From Modestobacter excelsi (GTDB lineage: Bacteria; Actinomycetota; Actinomycetes; Mycobacteriales; Geodermatophilaceae), in assembly GCF_005930495.1 (NCBI RefSeq), contig NZ_SJEX01000002.1, forward strand, positions 1 through 64,000: a stretch of 64,000 bases of DNA. The letters are read 5' to 3'. Position numbers and translations under genes: made by a program. This document shows, in pieces, positions 1 to 7,983 of the stretch; the first letter of the stretch is position 1; each line of letters begins with the position of its first letter. Under the pieces are notes generated by a model, which made no database searches, was not told the DNA's origin, and worked only from the letters and a program-made list of their open reading frames with translations.

Positions 1-71
1 CCAGGGGCGGGGTCGAACCGCCGACCTCTCGCTTTTCAGGCGAGCGCTCGTACCGACTGAGCTACCTGGCC
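1..71 (-). tRNA. tRNA-Phe (GAA), 3' end cut by window edge
   Basis: Read on the minus strand, the gene starts GGCCAGGTAGC at 71, has anticodon loop CTGAAAA (anticodon GAA) and a T arm with GGTTCGACC. The 3' half of the acceptor stem runs off the left edge, so the last two paired bases and the discriminator are outside the window. It is the last of three tRNA genes read in the same direction. Confidence 0.95.
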
Positions 72-107
72 CCAGCACCGGGACCAGTGGGTGCTGGTAC
101 CGGATGG

Positions 108-181
108 CGACCCTGACGGGACTCGAACCCGCGACCTCCGCCGTGACAGGGCGGCGCGCTAACCAACTGCGCTACAGGGCC
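108..181 (-). tRNA. tRNA-Asp (GTC)
   Basis: A complete cloverleaf can be folded on the minus strand. Acceptor GGCCCTG pairs with CAGGGTC, the anticodon loop is CTGTCAC (anticodon GTC), and the T loop is the standard GGTTCGAGTCC. It lies between tRNA-Phe and tRNA-Glu and is probably co-transcribed with them. Confidence 0.96.
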
Positions 182-209
182 TTGCGTTGAACTGTGGTGC
201 TGTCGTGCG

Positions 210-282
210 TGCCCCCAACGGGGTTCGAACCCGTGCTACCGCCTTGAAAGGGCGGCGTCCTGGACCGCTAGACGATGGGGGC
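210..282 (-). tRNA. tRNA-Glu (TTC)
   Basis: A complete cloverleaf on the minus strand: 5' end GCCCCCATC, anticodon loop CTTTCAA (anticodon TTC), T arm GGGTTCGAACCCC and discriminator A. It is the first gene of the Glu-Asp-Phe tRNA cluster, which is transcribed leftwards out of the window. Confidence 0.96.
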
Positions 283-396
283 TCGTGGTCGCTGGAGGCA
301 GGGAGAACCATACATGGCCGCGGGAGGGTCCCCGCACGGGGGCCCGGACGCCGCGTGGCGAGCCGATCCGGAGCGCCCTGCGTGCCAGCATCGGTC

Positions 397-1050
397 GTGC
401 TCACACGACGTCCCTCCCGGATGACCGGGCTCGCCTGCCTGGCCGTTGCCGCGCTCTCCGCCGGGTGCGCCGCGCAGACCGCCCCCGACGCCGCGGCCTC
501 CACCGGCAGCGTGTCGGTCGCCGCCCCGACCACCGCCGCCGGCAGCACGTCCTCCGAGGTGGCCGCCTCGTCGGCGGCGCCGGCCAGGGAGGAGGCCGGG
601 AGCACGCCGTTCCCGGGCGACACCCGGGCCGACGTGGCCGAGGCGGTCGACCCGGACGGCCTGACCGTCACCGCGGTGCGCGCGGCCGCCCACGAGGGCT
701 TCGACCGGGTGGTCTTCGAGCTGTCCGGCAGCGGCACGCCCGGTTGGTCGGTGGAGTACGTCGACGCCCCGTCGGCGCAGGGCAGCGGTGCCGCGATCGA
801 CGTCCCCGGGTCGGCGTACCTCGGCGTGACGCTGCAGGGCACCAGCTACCCCTACGACTCCGGTGCCGAGGAGGTGGCCCGCGGCGCGGTGCCGGTCTCG
901 GGCACCGACGTCGTCCAGGGGGTGTTCTTCGACGGCACCTTCGAGGGCACCTCGGCGGCCGTCGTCGGGACCGCCACCCGCGCGCCCTTCCGGGTCTACT
1001 CCCTCACCGGGCCGTCCCGCGTGGTGGTGGAGGTGGCCACCGCCGGGTGA
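397..1050 (+). CDS. AMIN-like domain lipoprotein
   Basis: A secreted lipoprotein of about 217 residues. From the chosen GTG at 397 the N-terminus is Arg-rich (LTRRPSR), then hydrophobic, and ends in a lipobox LSAGC about 24 residues in. A Ser/Ala/Thr-rich linker follows, and then a C-terminal beta-rich domain containing FDRVVFELSG and a GVTLQGTSYPYD-type strand, as in the actinobacterial AMIN-like lipoproteins. The reading frame stays open upstream to 187, but that would overlap tRNA-Glu, so GTG 397 (or ATG 421) is preferred. The AMIN fold in general binds peptidoglycan or polysaccharide; the substrate here is unknown. Confidence 0.8.
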   Translation: MLTRRPSRMTGLACLAVAALSAGCAAQTAPDAAASTGSVSVAAPTTAAGSTSSEVAASSAAPAREEAGSTPFPGDTRADVAEAVDPDGLTVTAVRAAAHEGFDRVVFELSGSGTPGWSVEYVDAPSAQGSGAAIDVPGSAYLGVTLQGTSYPYDSGAEEVARGAVPVSGTDVVQGVFFDGTFEGTSAAVVGTATRAPFRVYSLTGPSRVVVEVATAG

Positions 1051-1057
1051 CCGGCGG

Positions 1058-1387
1058 TCAGCCGGCCTTCGCGGTCAGCTCGAGCGAGTTGTCGGTGACC
1101 TTCGTGCAGGTGATCGACAGGGGCCCCGCCGAGACGCTCTCACCCTCGGCGCAGGAGACGCTCGCGTCGCCGACCGACACGGTCGCCTTGCCGTTCTCCG
1201 TGCCGACGAAGGCCAGGTCGTTGCCGAGGATGCTGGCCTTCGCGCCGTCCCCCTCCAGCGTCACCGTGCAGGTCCCGCCGGAGCAGTCCACGTTGTCCGA
1301 GCTGCACGCCGCCAGCGGCAGCAGCAGCAGGACCCCGGCGGCGGCGCCCACGGCTCCGCGGGCAGCTCGGTGCAGTCGATCGTCCAT
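1058..1387 (-). CDS. small putative lipoprotein
   Basis: A 109-residue protein with a signal peptide (MDDRLHRAARGAV then a hydrophobic stretch) and a lipobox LAAC near residue 28. The mature part is short and beta-rich. It has two possible disulfide pairs: CSGGTC right after the lipobox, and later SCAEG and ITCTK. I do not recognise a family. It converges with the AMIN-like lipoprotein, with only seven bases between the two stop codons. Function unknown; export and lipid anchoring are inferred from the N-terminus only. Confidence 0.75.
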   Translation of the reverse strand: MDDRLHRAARGAVGAAAGVLLLLPLAACSSDNVDCSGGTCTVTLEGDGAKASILGNDLAFVGTENGKATVSVGDASVSCAEGESVSAGPLSITCTKVTDNSLELTAKAG

Positions 1388-1439
1388 GGGAGCAGGGTAG
1401 GGCGGACGGCGACCTCCCGCGGCTCGACGTGGCGGCAGG

Positions 1440-1967
1440 TCAGTCCCGGCGCGGAGCGGTGGTGAAGACCCAGCTGCGCAGGGCGACGAACCGGATCAGC
1501 CCGATCGCGCCCGTCACCGCGGCGATCAGGAGGAGCTGCGCGACCGCGCCGACGTCGCCGACCAGGCCGTGCACGCCGGCGAGTGCGAGCGACGTGGCCA
1601 CCAGGCCGATGACGGCCAGCCCACCGCCCTCCCACTGGGCGGCGAACCAGGAGACCCGCGCTCCGGCGTGGAACGTCAGCCGGCGGTGCATCTCGTTGGC
1701 CAGCAGGGTGGAGGCGACCGCGCCGACGACGTTGGCCACCTGATCGCCCAGGCCGCCGAGCGCGATGAAGAGCACCGCGTAGAGCGTGCTGGAGACGACG
1801 CCGACGACGACGAAGCGGACGAACTGGGCCCGGGCGTCGTCCTGGTGCAGGCGGGCTCGCAGGAGGCTGAGGAGCTGGGGTGCCCGGTGGAGCTCGGCCG
1901 TGACGAGGGAACCCGCCTCGCGCGCGCCACCGAGGGTGGTGCGGCGCAGCAGGGACGGGCAGGTCAC
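1440..1967 (-). CDS. GtrA family membrane protein
   Basis: About 175 residues with four predicted membrane helices. The first is FVRFVVVGVVSSTLYAVLF, followed by the ANEMHRRLTF segment typical of GtrA-like proteins; a final IGLIRFVALRSWVF helix precedes a short basic tail. GtrA proteins assist flipping of lipid-linked sugars or sit beside cell-surface glycosyltransferases; no glycosyltransferase is adjacent here. I placed the start at GTG 1967 because GAAGGAG lies five bases upstream. An ATG at 2018 in the same frame has no ribosome binding site. Confidence 0.87.
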   Translation of the reverse strand: MTCPSLLRRTTLGGAREAGSLVTAELHRAPQLLSLLRARLHQDDARAQFVRFVVVGVVSSTLYAVLFIALGGLGDQVANVVGAVASTLLANEMHRRLTFHAGARVSWFAAQWEGGGLAVIGLVATSLALAGVHGLVGDVGAVAQLLLIAAVTGAIGLIRFVALRSWVFTTAPRRD

Positions 1968-2149
1968 GTGTACTCCTTCGAGAGCCGAGGGCTCAACGGT
2001 TGCATGCTCCACCGACAAGTCTCAGGTGCGCACCTGGATTCCCCGCGCGGCGCGCTGACACTCCGTGAGGTCGATCACGGAGAGTGGTCACGATCAGGTC
2101 ACAGGCGGCTGTCAGCCGCCTCCCCCCCCGCCCTCGGCACGGTGGTGCC

Positions 2150-2641
2150 GTGCGCGGAACCGGCCCTCGGCGTCCCTGGCTCTACGACCCCTCGCTCGGC
2201 GGGGTGCTCGTGCGGGCGCACCGGTCGCCTGCGGCCGGGGCGGCGAGCAGCGTGCTGTCCGACGTGGTGTGGGGCGACGTCCTGGGGGTGCTGCGCTGGG
2301 CCGAGGGGACGCTGACCTGCCCGCCGGAGCTGACCGGTGGCACCGCCTGGCGGACGGCCGCGGCGTCGGCCGGCCTGCTGCGCCGGCTGCCGGGTCTGTG
2401 TGCCGAGGCCGGGGTCGCCTGGCCGGGACCTGCACCGGCCTACGCGGCCGGGGACGTGCCGGCCGCGCAGCGGCTGCGGACGGCGGCGGACCGGCTGGCG
2501 CTGCGGTTGTGCTCACCGGAGGAGGGCGTTGCCGGGCCGCTGCGCGATGCGCTGGCGGAGCTCGCGGGGGACGTCGACGAGGTGGGCGCGGCGGCGATCG
2601 CGGTGCTGACCGAGGGGACGGACTGGACGACGGCCGGGTGA
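2150..2641 (+). CDS. hypothetical protein
   Basis: A soluble protein of about 163 residues, rich in Ala, Leu and Gly, with no membrane helix, signal or motif I recognise. The codon bias (strong G/C in third position) is that of the flanking chromosomal genes, which supports coding. The GTG at 2150 gives an N-terminus VRGTGPRRPW; the frame is open further upstream to 2084 but that part crosses a C-rich low-complexity run. No good ribosome binding site is visible, so the start is uncertain. Confidence 0.55.
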   Translation: MRGTGPRRPWLYDPSLGGVLVRAHRSPAAGAASSVLSDVVWGDVLGVLRWAEGTLTCPPELTGGTAWRTAAASAGLLRRLPGLCAEAGVAWPGPAPAYAAGDVPAAQRLRTAADRLALRLCSPEEGVAGPLRDALAELAGDVDEVGAAAIAVLTEGTDWTTAG

Positions 2642-2687
2642 GCCCGGCGTCGGTCCGCCGGGCCGGTTCCGGTGGCCCCCAACGGGT

Positions 2688-3587
2688 ATGGGCGAGCGCA
2701 TGAGCCTGCTCGCCGTGCTGGACCGGCTGTCCGAGGTGTCGTCGTTCGACAAGTCGCTGGAGAGCGCGCGGGCGGCGGTGAACAAGGTGCTCCGGCCGCA
2801 GGCGTTCAAGGACCTGCTGCACGGCACCTGGCTCGGCCACCCGCTGCACCCCATCCTGGCCATGGTCCCGGTGGGCACGTGGCTGTCCGCCGGCATCCTG
2901 GACGCGGTACCGCCGGCCCGTCCGGCTGCCACCGCGCTGATCGGCACCGGCGTCGCAGCCAGCCTGCCCGCCGCCCTCGCCGGCGCGGCCGACTGGTCGG
3001 AGCAGGACGACGCCGTCCGCCGGCTCGGCGCCCTGCACGCGGTCGCCAACACCGCCGCGCTCGGCCTCTACATGGGCTCGCTGGTGGCCCGGCGCCGGGG
3101 CAACGGCACGCTCGGTCGGGTGCTGGCCTACAGCGGGCTCGGGGTGGCCAGCGCGTCGGCCTCCATCGGCGGGCACATGTCCTACGCGCAGTCCTCCGGG
3201 GCCAACCACGCGGTGACCGAGGCCCGGCAGCTCACCACCGAGTGGATCGACCTCGGCCCCCTCGACGACCTGCCCGAGGGGCGCCCGGCGTTGCGGACCG
3301 GTGAGGGGCAGGGGACGCCGGTCGGGCTCGCCGTCGTCCGCCGTGGTGCCCGGGTCGACGCCTTCGTCAACGCCTGCGCGCACGTGGGTGGACCGCTCGC
3401 CGAGGGCACGGTCGAGGAGGTGCGCGGGGTCGACTGCCTGGTCTGCCCGTGGCACGGCTCGGCGTTCGACCTGGAGAGCGGCGAGCCCCGGCGCGGGCCC
3501 ACGGCCAGCGCGCAGGAGCGGCTGGAGGTCAGGTACGAGGCCGGCCGGGTCTTCGGGAAGCTGCCGAACCGGCACGTCTCGAAGTGA
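2688..3587 (+). CDS. DUF2231 membrane domain fused to a Rieske [2Fe-2S] domain
   Basis: About 299 residues. The N-terminal half (residues 40-165) is a DUF2231-type membrane domain with GHPLHPILAMVPVGTW and three more hydrophobic segments. The C-terminal part is a Rieske ferredoxin domain with the cluster-binding motifs CAHVGGPL and CPWHGSAFDLESG (two Cys, two His). The fusion is known from actinobacteria and suggests a membrane-anchored electron-transfer protein; its redox partner is not apparent. ATG 2688 and ATG 2700 are both possible starts. Confidence 0.9.
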   Translation: MGERMSLLAVLDRLSEVSSFDKSLESARAAVNKVLRPQAFKDLLHGTWLGHPLHPILAMVPVGTWLSAGILDAVPPARPAATALIGTGVAASLPAALAGAADWSEQDDAVRRLGALHAVANTAALGLYMGSLVARRRGNGTLGRVLAYSGLGVASASASIGGHMSYAQSSGANHAVTEARQLTTEWIDLGPLDDLPEGRPALRTGEGQGTPVGLAVVRRGARVDAFVNACAHVGGPLAEGTVEEVRGVDCLVCPWHGSAFDLESGEPRRGPTASAQERLEVRYEAGRVFGKLPNRHVSK

Positions 3588-3621
3588 CCGCCGGCGGCTG
3601 ACCCGGACCTAGGCTTCGGCC

Positions 3622-4473
3622 GTGCGGGCAGCGGCCGTCGGTCTGGTTCTGGTCGTCGTCCTGGCGGGCTGCAGCGGCGCGGATGAGCCCGCGGCGGCTC
3701 CAGCTGTGTCCTCCACGCCGGCCGCCGAGGTCCTCCCGGAGGTCCCCGGCATCGCAGGCGAGGCGGTGCAGCTGCGCACCGACGCCGCGCTCGGCGGGCA
3801 GGTGCAGGTGCGGCTCACCGACACCGGCCCGGCACCGTTCACGGTGACCTCCGTGCAGCTGGACTCGCCGGGGTTCGCCCCGGTGCCGGCCCGGGCGGTC
3901 GCGGCGGCGTACGCGCCCGGGCAGACGATCGACCTCCCGACGCCGTTCGGCGCGGTGGACTGCGCGACCGGGGTCGACCCCGTGGCGGCGCGGGTGACCG
4001 TCGTGCGGCCGGAGGGGACGACCGAGGAGCTGCGGGTGCCCCTGGCCGGGGACACGATGGCGCAGGTGCACGACGCCGAGTGCGCGGTCGAGCGGGTGCT
4101 GGCGGTCGTCGGCATCGCGGTGGAGGACCTGACCGAGGCGGGGACGACGACGACCGGTGTGGTGGTGCTGACCCGGCGCTCCGGCGATGACCCGGTCGAG
4201 GTCACCCGGCTAGGGGGGAGCGTCGTGCTGCAGCCGGTGCTGGAGGACGACCTGCCGGTGACGCTGCCGTCAGACCGGGACGAGCTGCGGCTGCCGGTGA
4301 CCTTCGACGCGGCGCGCTGCGACCCGCACGCGCTCGCCGAGACGAAGAAGCCGTTCGTCTTCCCGCTGGCGGTGACGGTCGGCGACGGCGGCAGCGTGCC
4401 AGTGGACCTGCCGCTCGACGACGCGCAGAAGGCCCAGCTGGAGGAGTTCCTCGGCCGGGTGTGCACCGGCTGA
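3622..4473 (+). CDS. putative lipoprotein
   Basis: 283 residues with a short signal peptide from GTG 3622 (MRAAAVGLVLVVVLAGC) and a lipobox LAGC, so the mature protein is probably anchored outside the membrane. The rest is two similar beta-rich halves, with cysteines (DCATG, DAECAVERV, ARCDP, RVCTG) that could form disulfides. I do not recognise a family. It reads in the same direction as the Rieske fusion gene, 34 bases downstream of it, so the two may share a transcript. Confidence 0.75.
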   Translation: MRAAAVGLVLVVVLAGCSGADEPAAAPAVSSTPAAEVLPEVPGIAGEAVQLRTDAALGGQVQVRLTDTGPAPFTVTSVQLDSPGFAPVPARAVAAAYAPGQTIDLPTPFGAVDCATGVDPVAARVTVVRPEGTTEELRVPLAGDTMAQVHDAECAVERVLAVVGIAVEDLTEAGTTTTGVVVLTRRSGDDPVEVTRLGGSVVLQPVLEDDLPVTLPSDRDELRLPVTFDAARCDPHALAETKKPFVFPLAVTVGDGGSVPVDLPLDDAQKAQLEEFLGRVCTG

Positions 4474-4510
4474 GCGGTTCGTGGGCCCGTCGCCGGGGCA
4501 CCGTCCGGAC

Positions 4511-4606
4511 GTGTTCCTCTTCTCCAGCCGGCTGGGCTGCCTCGGCTCGCTGCTGGTCTCGCTCGTGCTGACCGCGTTGCTGTTCGTGCTGTTCACCGTG
4601 CTCTGA
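4511..4606 (+). CDS. 31-residue membrane peptide
   Basis: A very short frame from GTG 4511 to TGA 4604-4606. The product begins VFLFSSRLGCLGS and is then a single hydrophobic helix (LLVSLVLTALLFVLF). I recall similar short FLFSSRLGCLGS peptides as a conserved small open reading frame in actinobacteria, but I could not check this. Third-position G/C is high. No function is known; a membrane micropeptide is the plain reading. Confidence 0.5.
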   Translation: MFLFSSRLGCLGSLLVSLVLTALLFVLFTVL

Positions 4607-4836
4607 GCCCTCGGCCGATCCCCGAGCCGTCCCCAACCGCGCGTCGGGCGGTCCTGGAGTCCGCACCTCATCCGGTGGTGTTCGGATCATGGCTGTCGCA
4701 CACGGAGTGACGACCCTTCGCTCGTCGGCGGCTTCCGCTGTCGAGATCGCCGGCACCGCAGCGCCGGCTGGGAGGCTCCGCCGGACGGCCTGCCCCGAGG
4801 TCGGCCGACAGGCCACGCTGGATCGAGCCCGAACGG

Positions 4837-6108
4837 ATGCGTCTCATGACCATGCTCCGCAGCGAGAACGGGACCCGAACTGCTCAGCGACTCCTCGTGC
4901 CGGCAGCCGTCCTGGCCGTGGTCACGCTCGGGACGGCCGCGGTGCCGTCCGGTGCGGCCACGACCTCCGCTGCGGCTCCGCCGGAGGAGACGGCGTCGGC
5001 GGTCGCGGGCGTTGTGCAGACCGCGATGGCCGACGGTCACCTCCGCGCGGTGATCGTCGAGGTCACGCAGGGCGGGGAGGTGGTGGCGAGGCAGGCGTTC
5101 GGGACGTCGATGGACGGCGTGCCGGCGACCACCGACATGCACTTCCGCAACGGCGCCGTCGCCTTCACCTACCTCGGCACGCTCCTCATGCAGTTCGTCG
5201 ACGAGCACGAGGTCGGGCTCGACGACACCATCGACCGCTGGATGCCGGACCTGCCCGAGGCCGACGAGGTCACGCTGAGGATGCTGGCGAACCAGACCTC
5301 GGGGTATCCCGATTACGAGACCGACCCGGCCTGGGAGGCCGCGTGGAGCGCGGACCCGTTCCACATCTGGACCTTCGAGGAGCGGCTCGCGTACGCGTTC
5401 AGCCGTCCGGCCGTGTTCGCCCCGGGGACGAACTGGAGCTACGCGCACACGAACTTCATGATCCTCGGTGAGGTCCTCGCCCGGATCGGCGGGAAGCCGC
5501 TGGACCAGCTGCTGCAGGAGAAGGTGCTCGACCCGATGGGGCTGACCGACACCGTGGCGTCGGTGACCTCCGACGTCCCCGACCCGGTCCTCCACACCTT
5601 CAGCTCCGAGCGCCGGGCCGCGCTGGGCATCCCGCCGGCGACCGCCTTCTACGAGGAGTCGACGTTCTGGAACACGCAGTGGGGCACGCCGATGGGCGCC
5701 AACGAGACGACGACCATCGATGACTTGGCCACGACCGCGGCGCAGGTCGGCACCGGCGCCCTCCTGTCCGAGGGGAGCTACCACGCGATGACCGACCCGG
5801 ACCTCCTCGGCTTCGGGCATTCGGACCCCAGCTGTGCGCCCTCCTGCTTCACGCAGGTAGAGGGGTACAACTTCGGCCTGGGCGTCGTCCGTTCCGGGTC
5901 GTGGATCCTGCAGGACCCGCTGCTGGCCGGGATCAGCGGGACGACGGCGTACCTGCCCTCCCAGCAGATCGCCATCGCGGTGGCCGTGACGTACCTGCCC
6001 GGTGCGTTCGACGCCGAGGGCAACTACCCGAACGCCGCTGACCACCTGTTCCGGCTGATCGGGGCTGTCGTGGCACCGGGTGAAGCACCGCCGATGCCGC
6101 CCGGCTAG
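4837..6108 (+). CDS. secreted serine-hydrolase (beta-lactamase fold) homologue lacking the SxxK catalytic pair
   Basis: 423 residues with a signal peptide (hydrophobic residues 18-34, cut near PSGAATTSA). The body has the class C beta-lactamase / DD-peptidase layout: LMQFVDEHEVGLDDTIDRWMPDLP, ANQTSGYPDY and APGTNWSYAHTNFMILG. The segment that should read FRIGSxTK instead reads FRNGAVAF, so the nucleophile Ser is Ala107 and the general-base Lys is Phe110. The C-terminal HxG motif also appears as GISG. It is probably a non-catalytic member of the fold or uses different chemistry. Signal and length are otherwise intact, so it does not look like a decaying gene. Confidence 0.82.
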   Translation: MRLMTMLRSENGTRTAQRLLVPAAVLAVVTLGTAAVPSGAATTSAAAPPEETASAVAGVVQTAMADGHLRAVIVEVTQGGEVVARQAFGTSMDGVPATTDMHFRNGAVAFTYLGTLLMQFVDEHEVGLDDTIDRWMPDLPEADEVTLRMLANQTSGYPDYETDPAWEAAWSADPFHIWTFEERLAYAFSRPAVFAPGTNWSYAHTNFMILGEVLARIGGKPLDQLLQEKVLDPMGLTDTVASVTSDVPDPVLHTFSSERRAALGIPPATAFYEESTFWNTQWGTPMGANETTTIDDLATTAAQVGTGALLSEGSYHAMTDPDLLGFGHSDPSCAPSCFTQVEGYNFGLGVVRSGSWILQDPLLAGISGTTAYLPSQQIAIAVAVTYLPGAFDAEGNYPNAADHLFRLIGAVVAPGEAPPMPPG

Positions 6109-6226
6109 GGCTTGCGTCGACTCGCCGGCCGGAACGGGCGGTAGCCTCGCTGCGGGCTGCAGCGAGCGGCCTCCAGACCGCCTCCGCGTCGCGTCGTGGG
6201 TGTCTGGAGGGTCGTCTGCACCCACC

Positions 6227-6299
6227 GGGCCTCTAGCTCAACTGGCAGAGCAGCGGACTTTTAATCCGCGGGTTGTGGGTTCGATCCCCACGGGGCCCA
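6227..6299 (+). tRNA. tRNA-Lys (TTT), integration site of the island
   Basis: Begins GGGCCTCTAGCTC, with anticodon loop CTTTTAA (anticodon TTT), T arm GGGTTCGATCCCC and 3' end GGGGCCCA. Its 3' part, from the anticodon loop onward, is repeated exactly at 23517-23560. The tRNA remains intact because the element supplies an identical 3' end. Confidence 0.97.
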
Positions 6300-7453
6300 C
6301 CGCGCTTACCTGAGCGTTTGCCCTGCTTCGGGTTGCTCGCCTGGGGTGGCGCCCACAAGACGCCCACAAGACTGTCGGCGGCCTGCTGCGCGGCCGCGTC
6401 CATCCGCGCCGCCAGATCGCTCAGGTCGTCGTCGAAGAGGCCGGCGTAGACATCGAGCGTCATCGCCGCCGAGGCGTGCCCGAGCATCCGCTGAACGCTC
6501 TTGACGGTCGCCCCGCTGGCCACCGCCAGTGAGGCGGCGGTGTGCCGGAGATCGTGCGGGGTGACGTCGGTCAGCCCGGATGCGCGGACGGCGGGGTCGA
6601 AGACGACGCGGCGCCAGTTCCGCAGCCGCAGCGCGGTACCCGCGGAGGTGGTCAGCACCAGGTCGTCACCCTGCTTGCCCTCGCACCGCGCGGCCAGCCC
6701 GTCGGCCAACGCGGCCGGTAGCGGCACGCTCCGGTGCTGGTGGGTCTTCGGCGTACCGAACTCCAGCTTGCCGGCGACCTCGGTGACCGACTCCGCGATG
6801 GTGAGCCGGCGACGGTGGAAGTCGACGCGGCGCACTCGCAGAGCGGCCAACTCGCCGAACCGCAGACCGGTGTAGGCAAGCAGGCGGATGACGTCGCCGT
6901 CGTCGCCCGCTGCAGCAGCGAGGCGCTCGACCTCCTCGCGACTGAGGAACCGCGGCTCGTCGCGGGTGATACGGGGGAGAGGCACTCGATCAGCGGGGTT
7001 CCGCGGGATGCGCCCGTCCCGCACGGCCAGTCCGAGCAGCAACGCGAAGACGCGGTGCGCCTGACGCACGGTGGCCGGCGCGGACCCGTTCGCGCGGAGC
7101 CCGGCGACCCAGCTGGCGACCTCAGCGTGCGTGACGTCGGCGAGGCGATAGGTGCCCCAGGTGGGCAGGACGTGGGTACGGAGCAGGCCCTCGTAGCGGT
7201 ACCGCGTGCTCGGCTTGATCTGCGTCTGCGCCGCGAGCCACCGGTCTGCCCACGCGGCGACCGTGATCCGGCCGCGGTCCGGCGCGGTCCAGGTCTGGGT
7301 GACCATCGCGGACGTCGCCTCGTCGAGCCAGCGCTGCGCGTCGACCTTCCGGGCGAACCGCTTCTCGTGCTGCCGACCACCGGGATCGCGGTACCGCGCG
7401 CGGTAGCGAGAGGTCCCATCGCTCAGCGTGATGCGGGTGATGGAGCCGTCCAC
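6233..7453 (-). CDS. int: tyrosine-recombinase integrase of the tRNA-Lys island
   Basis: About 406 residues. An N-terminal arm-binding region (RYRARYRDPGGRQHEKRF) comes first, then a core-binding SAM-like domain (TVAAWADRWLA to GLAVRDGRI), then the catalytic domain with Arg (YTGLRFGELAAL), Lys (PKTHQHRSVPL), HxxR (HDLRHTAASL), His (LGHASAAMT) and Tyr (LDVYAGLF). GTG 7453 is chosen as start because AGGAGG lies nine bases upstream and the product then begins DGSITRITLSDG. The gene reads toward the tRNA; its last codons and its stop lie inside tRNA-Lys on the opposite strand. It should catalyse excision and integration between attL/attR and attP/attB. Confidence 0.95.
   Translation of the reverse strand: MDGSITRITLSDGTSRYRARYRDPGGRQHEKRFARKVDAQRWLDEATSAMVTQTWTAPDRGRITVAAWADRWLAAQTQIKPSTRYRYEGLLRTHVLPTWGTYRLADVTHAEVASWVAGLRANGSAPATVRQAHRVFALLLGLAVRDGRIPRNPADRVPLPRITRDEPRFLSREEVERLAAAAGDDGDVIRLLAYTGLRFGELAALRVRRVDFHRRRLTIAESVTEVAGKLEFGTPKTHQHRSVPLPAALADGLAARCEGKQGDDLVLTTSAGTALRLRNWRRVVFDPAVRASGLTDVTPHDLRHTAASLAVASGATVKSVQRMLGHASAAMTLDVYAGLFDDDLSDLAARMDAAAQQAADSLVGVLWAPPQASNPKQGKRSGKRGGPRGDRTHNPRIKSPLLCQLS
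6258..6301 (+). repeat. attL core, 44-bp direct repeat with attR
   Basis: The 44 bases from CTTTTAATCC in the anticodon loop to GGGCCCACC past the tRNA end are identical to 23517-23560. The base before the repeat differs (A here, G at the other copy), and the bases after it differ (GCG against AAG). This is the classic tRNA 3'-end core of tyrosine-integrase elements. Confidence 0.93.
6348..6372 (+). repeat. arm-type direct repeats near attL (two 11-mers)
   Basis: Two consecutive copies of CGCCCACAAGA at 6350-6360 and 6361-6371, inside a 25-base string that recurs exactly at 23388-23412 near attR in the same orientation. It lies within the 3' coding part of the integrase. Position, spacing and duplication at both ends suggest integrase arm or excisionase binding sites; this is an inference. 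Confidence 0.65.
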
Positions 7454-7541
7454 GGCAGGGGACCTCCTGTCCGCGTGTGCCGGGCGAAGCGCTTCTGACC
7501 GAGCCTGCCCGATGAAGCGGACACGTGGCGACGGTGCGCGG

Positions 7542-7742
7542 TCACCTGTGGACGCGGGTGGCCTTGTCCCCGCCGACCTTCGACTGCCACCAGCGGTCGA
7601 CCTCAAGCTCGTCGTAAAGCACGCGACGGCCGACTCGCACGCCGGCGGGCCCGATGCCCGTGTGGCGCCAGTAGCGGACGGTGGCCGGGCTGGTCCGGAA
7701 GCGAGCGGCGACCTCCTCGGTAGTGAGCAGTCGAACGGTCAC
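7542..7742 (-). CDS. xis: excisionase-like helix-turn-helix protein
   Basis: 66 residues with the compact MerR-like/HTH_17 fold of recombination directionality factors: LLTTEEVAARFRTSPATVRYWRHTG, then a wing VRVGRRVLYDELEVDRWW. The start is GTG 7742 with GGGGAGG just upstream. It lies 88 bases upstream of the integrase in the same direction, the usual xis-int order, and is expected to bias recombination toward excision of the island. Confidence 0.88.
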   Translation of the reverse strand: MTVRLLTTEEVAARFRTSPATVRYWRHTGIGPAGVRVGRRVLYDELEVDRWWQSKVGGDKATRVHR

Positions 7743-7983
7743 GAATGCCTCCCCGTGCGATCTTCTGGCGGACGGCCCGACAGATGACTGCGATCAGCAG
7801 GCGTCGATCAAGCTCCATCGCTGTCAGCGCTCGTCCCCGATGGCCTGGGCCGAGGCGGCGTGCATGTCACCCCGACGTCACCCCGGCGTCCTCAGACGTC
7901 ACCCCTGGAGGGATGTGCGGTAGAGCGCGGATGTCCGCGACAAGCTGGAGGCGGCAGCTCGCGACCAGTCGCTGATCCGCATC

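Noticed and set aside
187-420. A longer N-terminus for the AMIN-like lipoprotein starting at 187
   Set aside because: It would run through tRNA-Glu and place the signal peptide and lipobox about 85 residues inside the protein.
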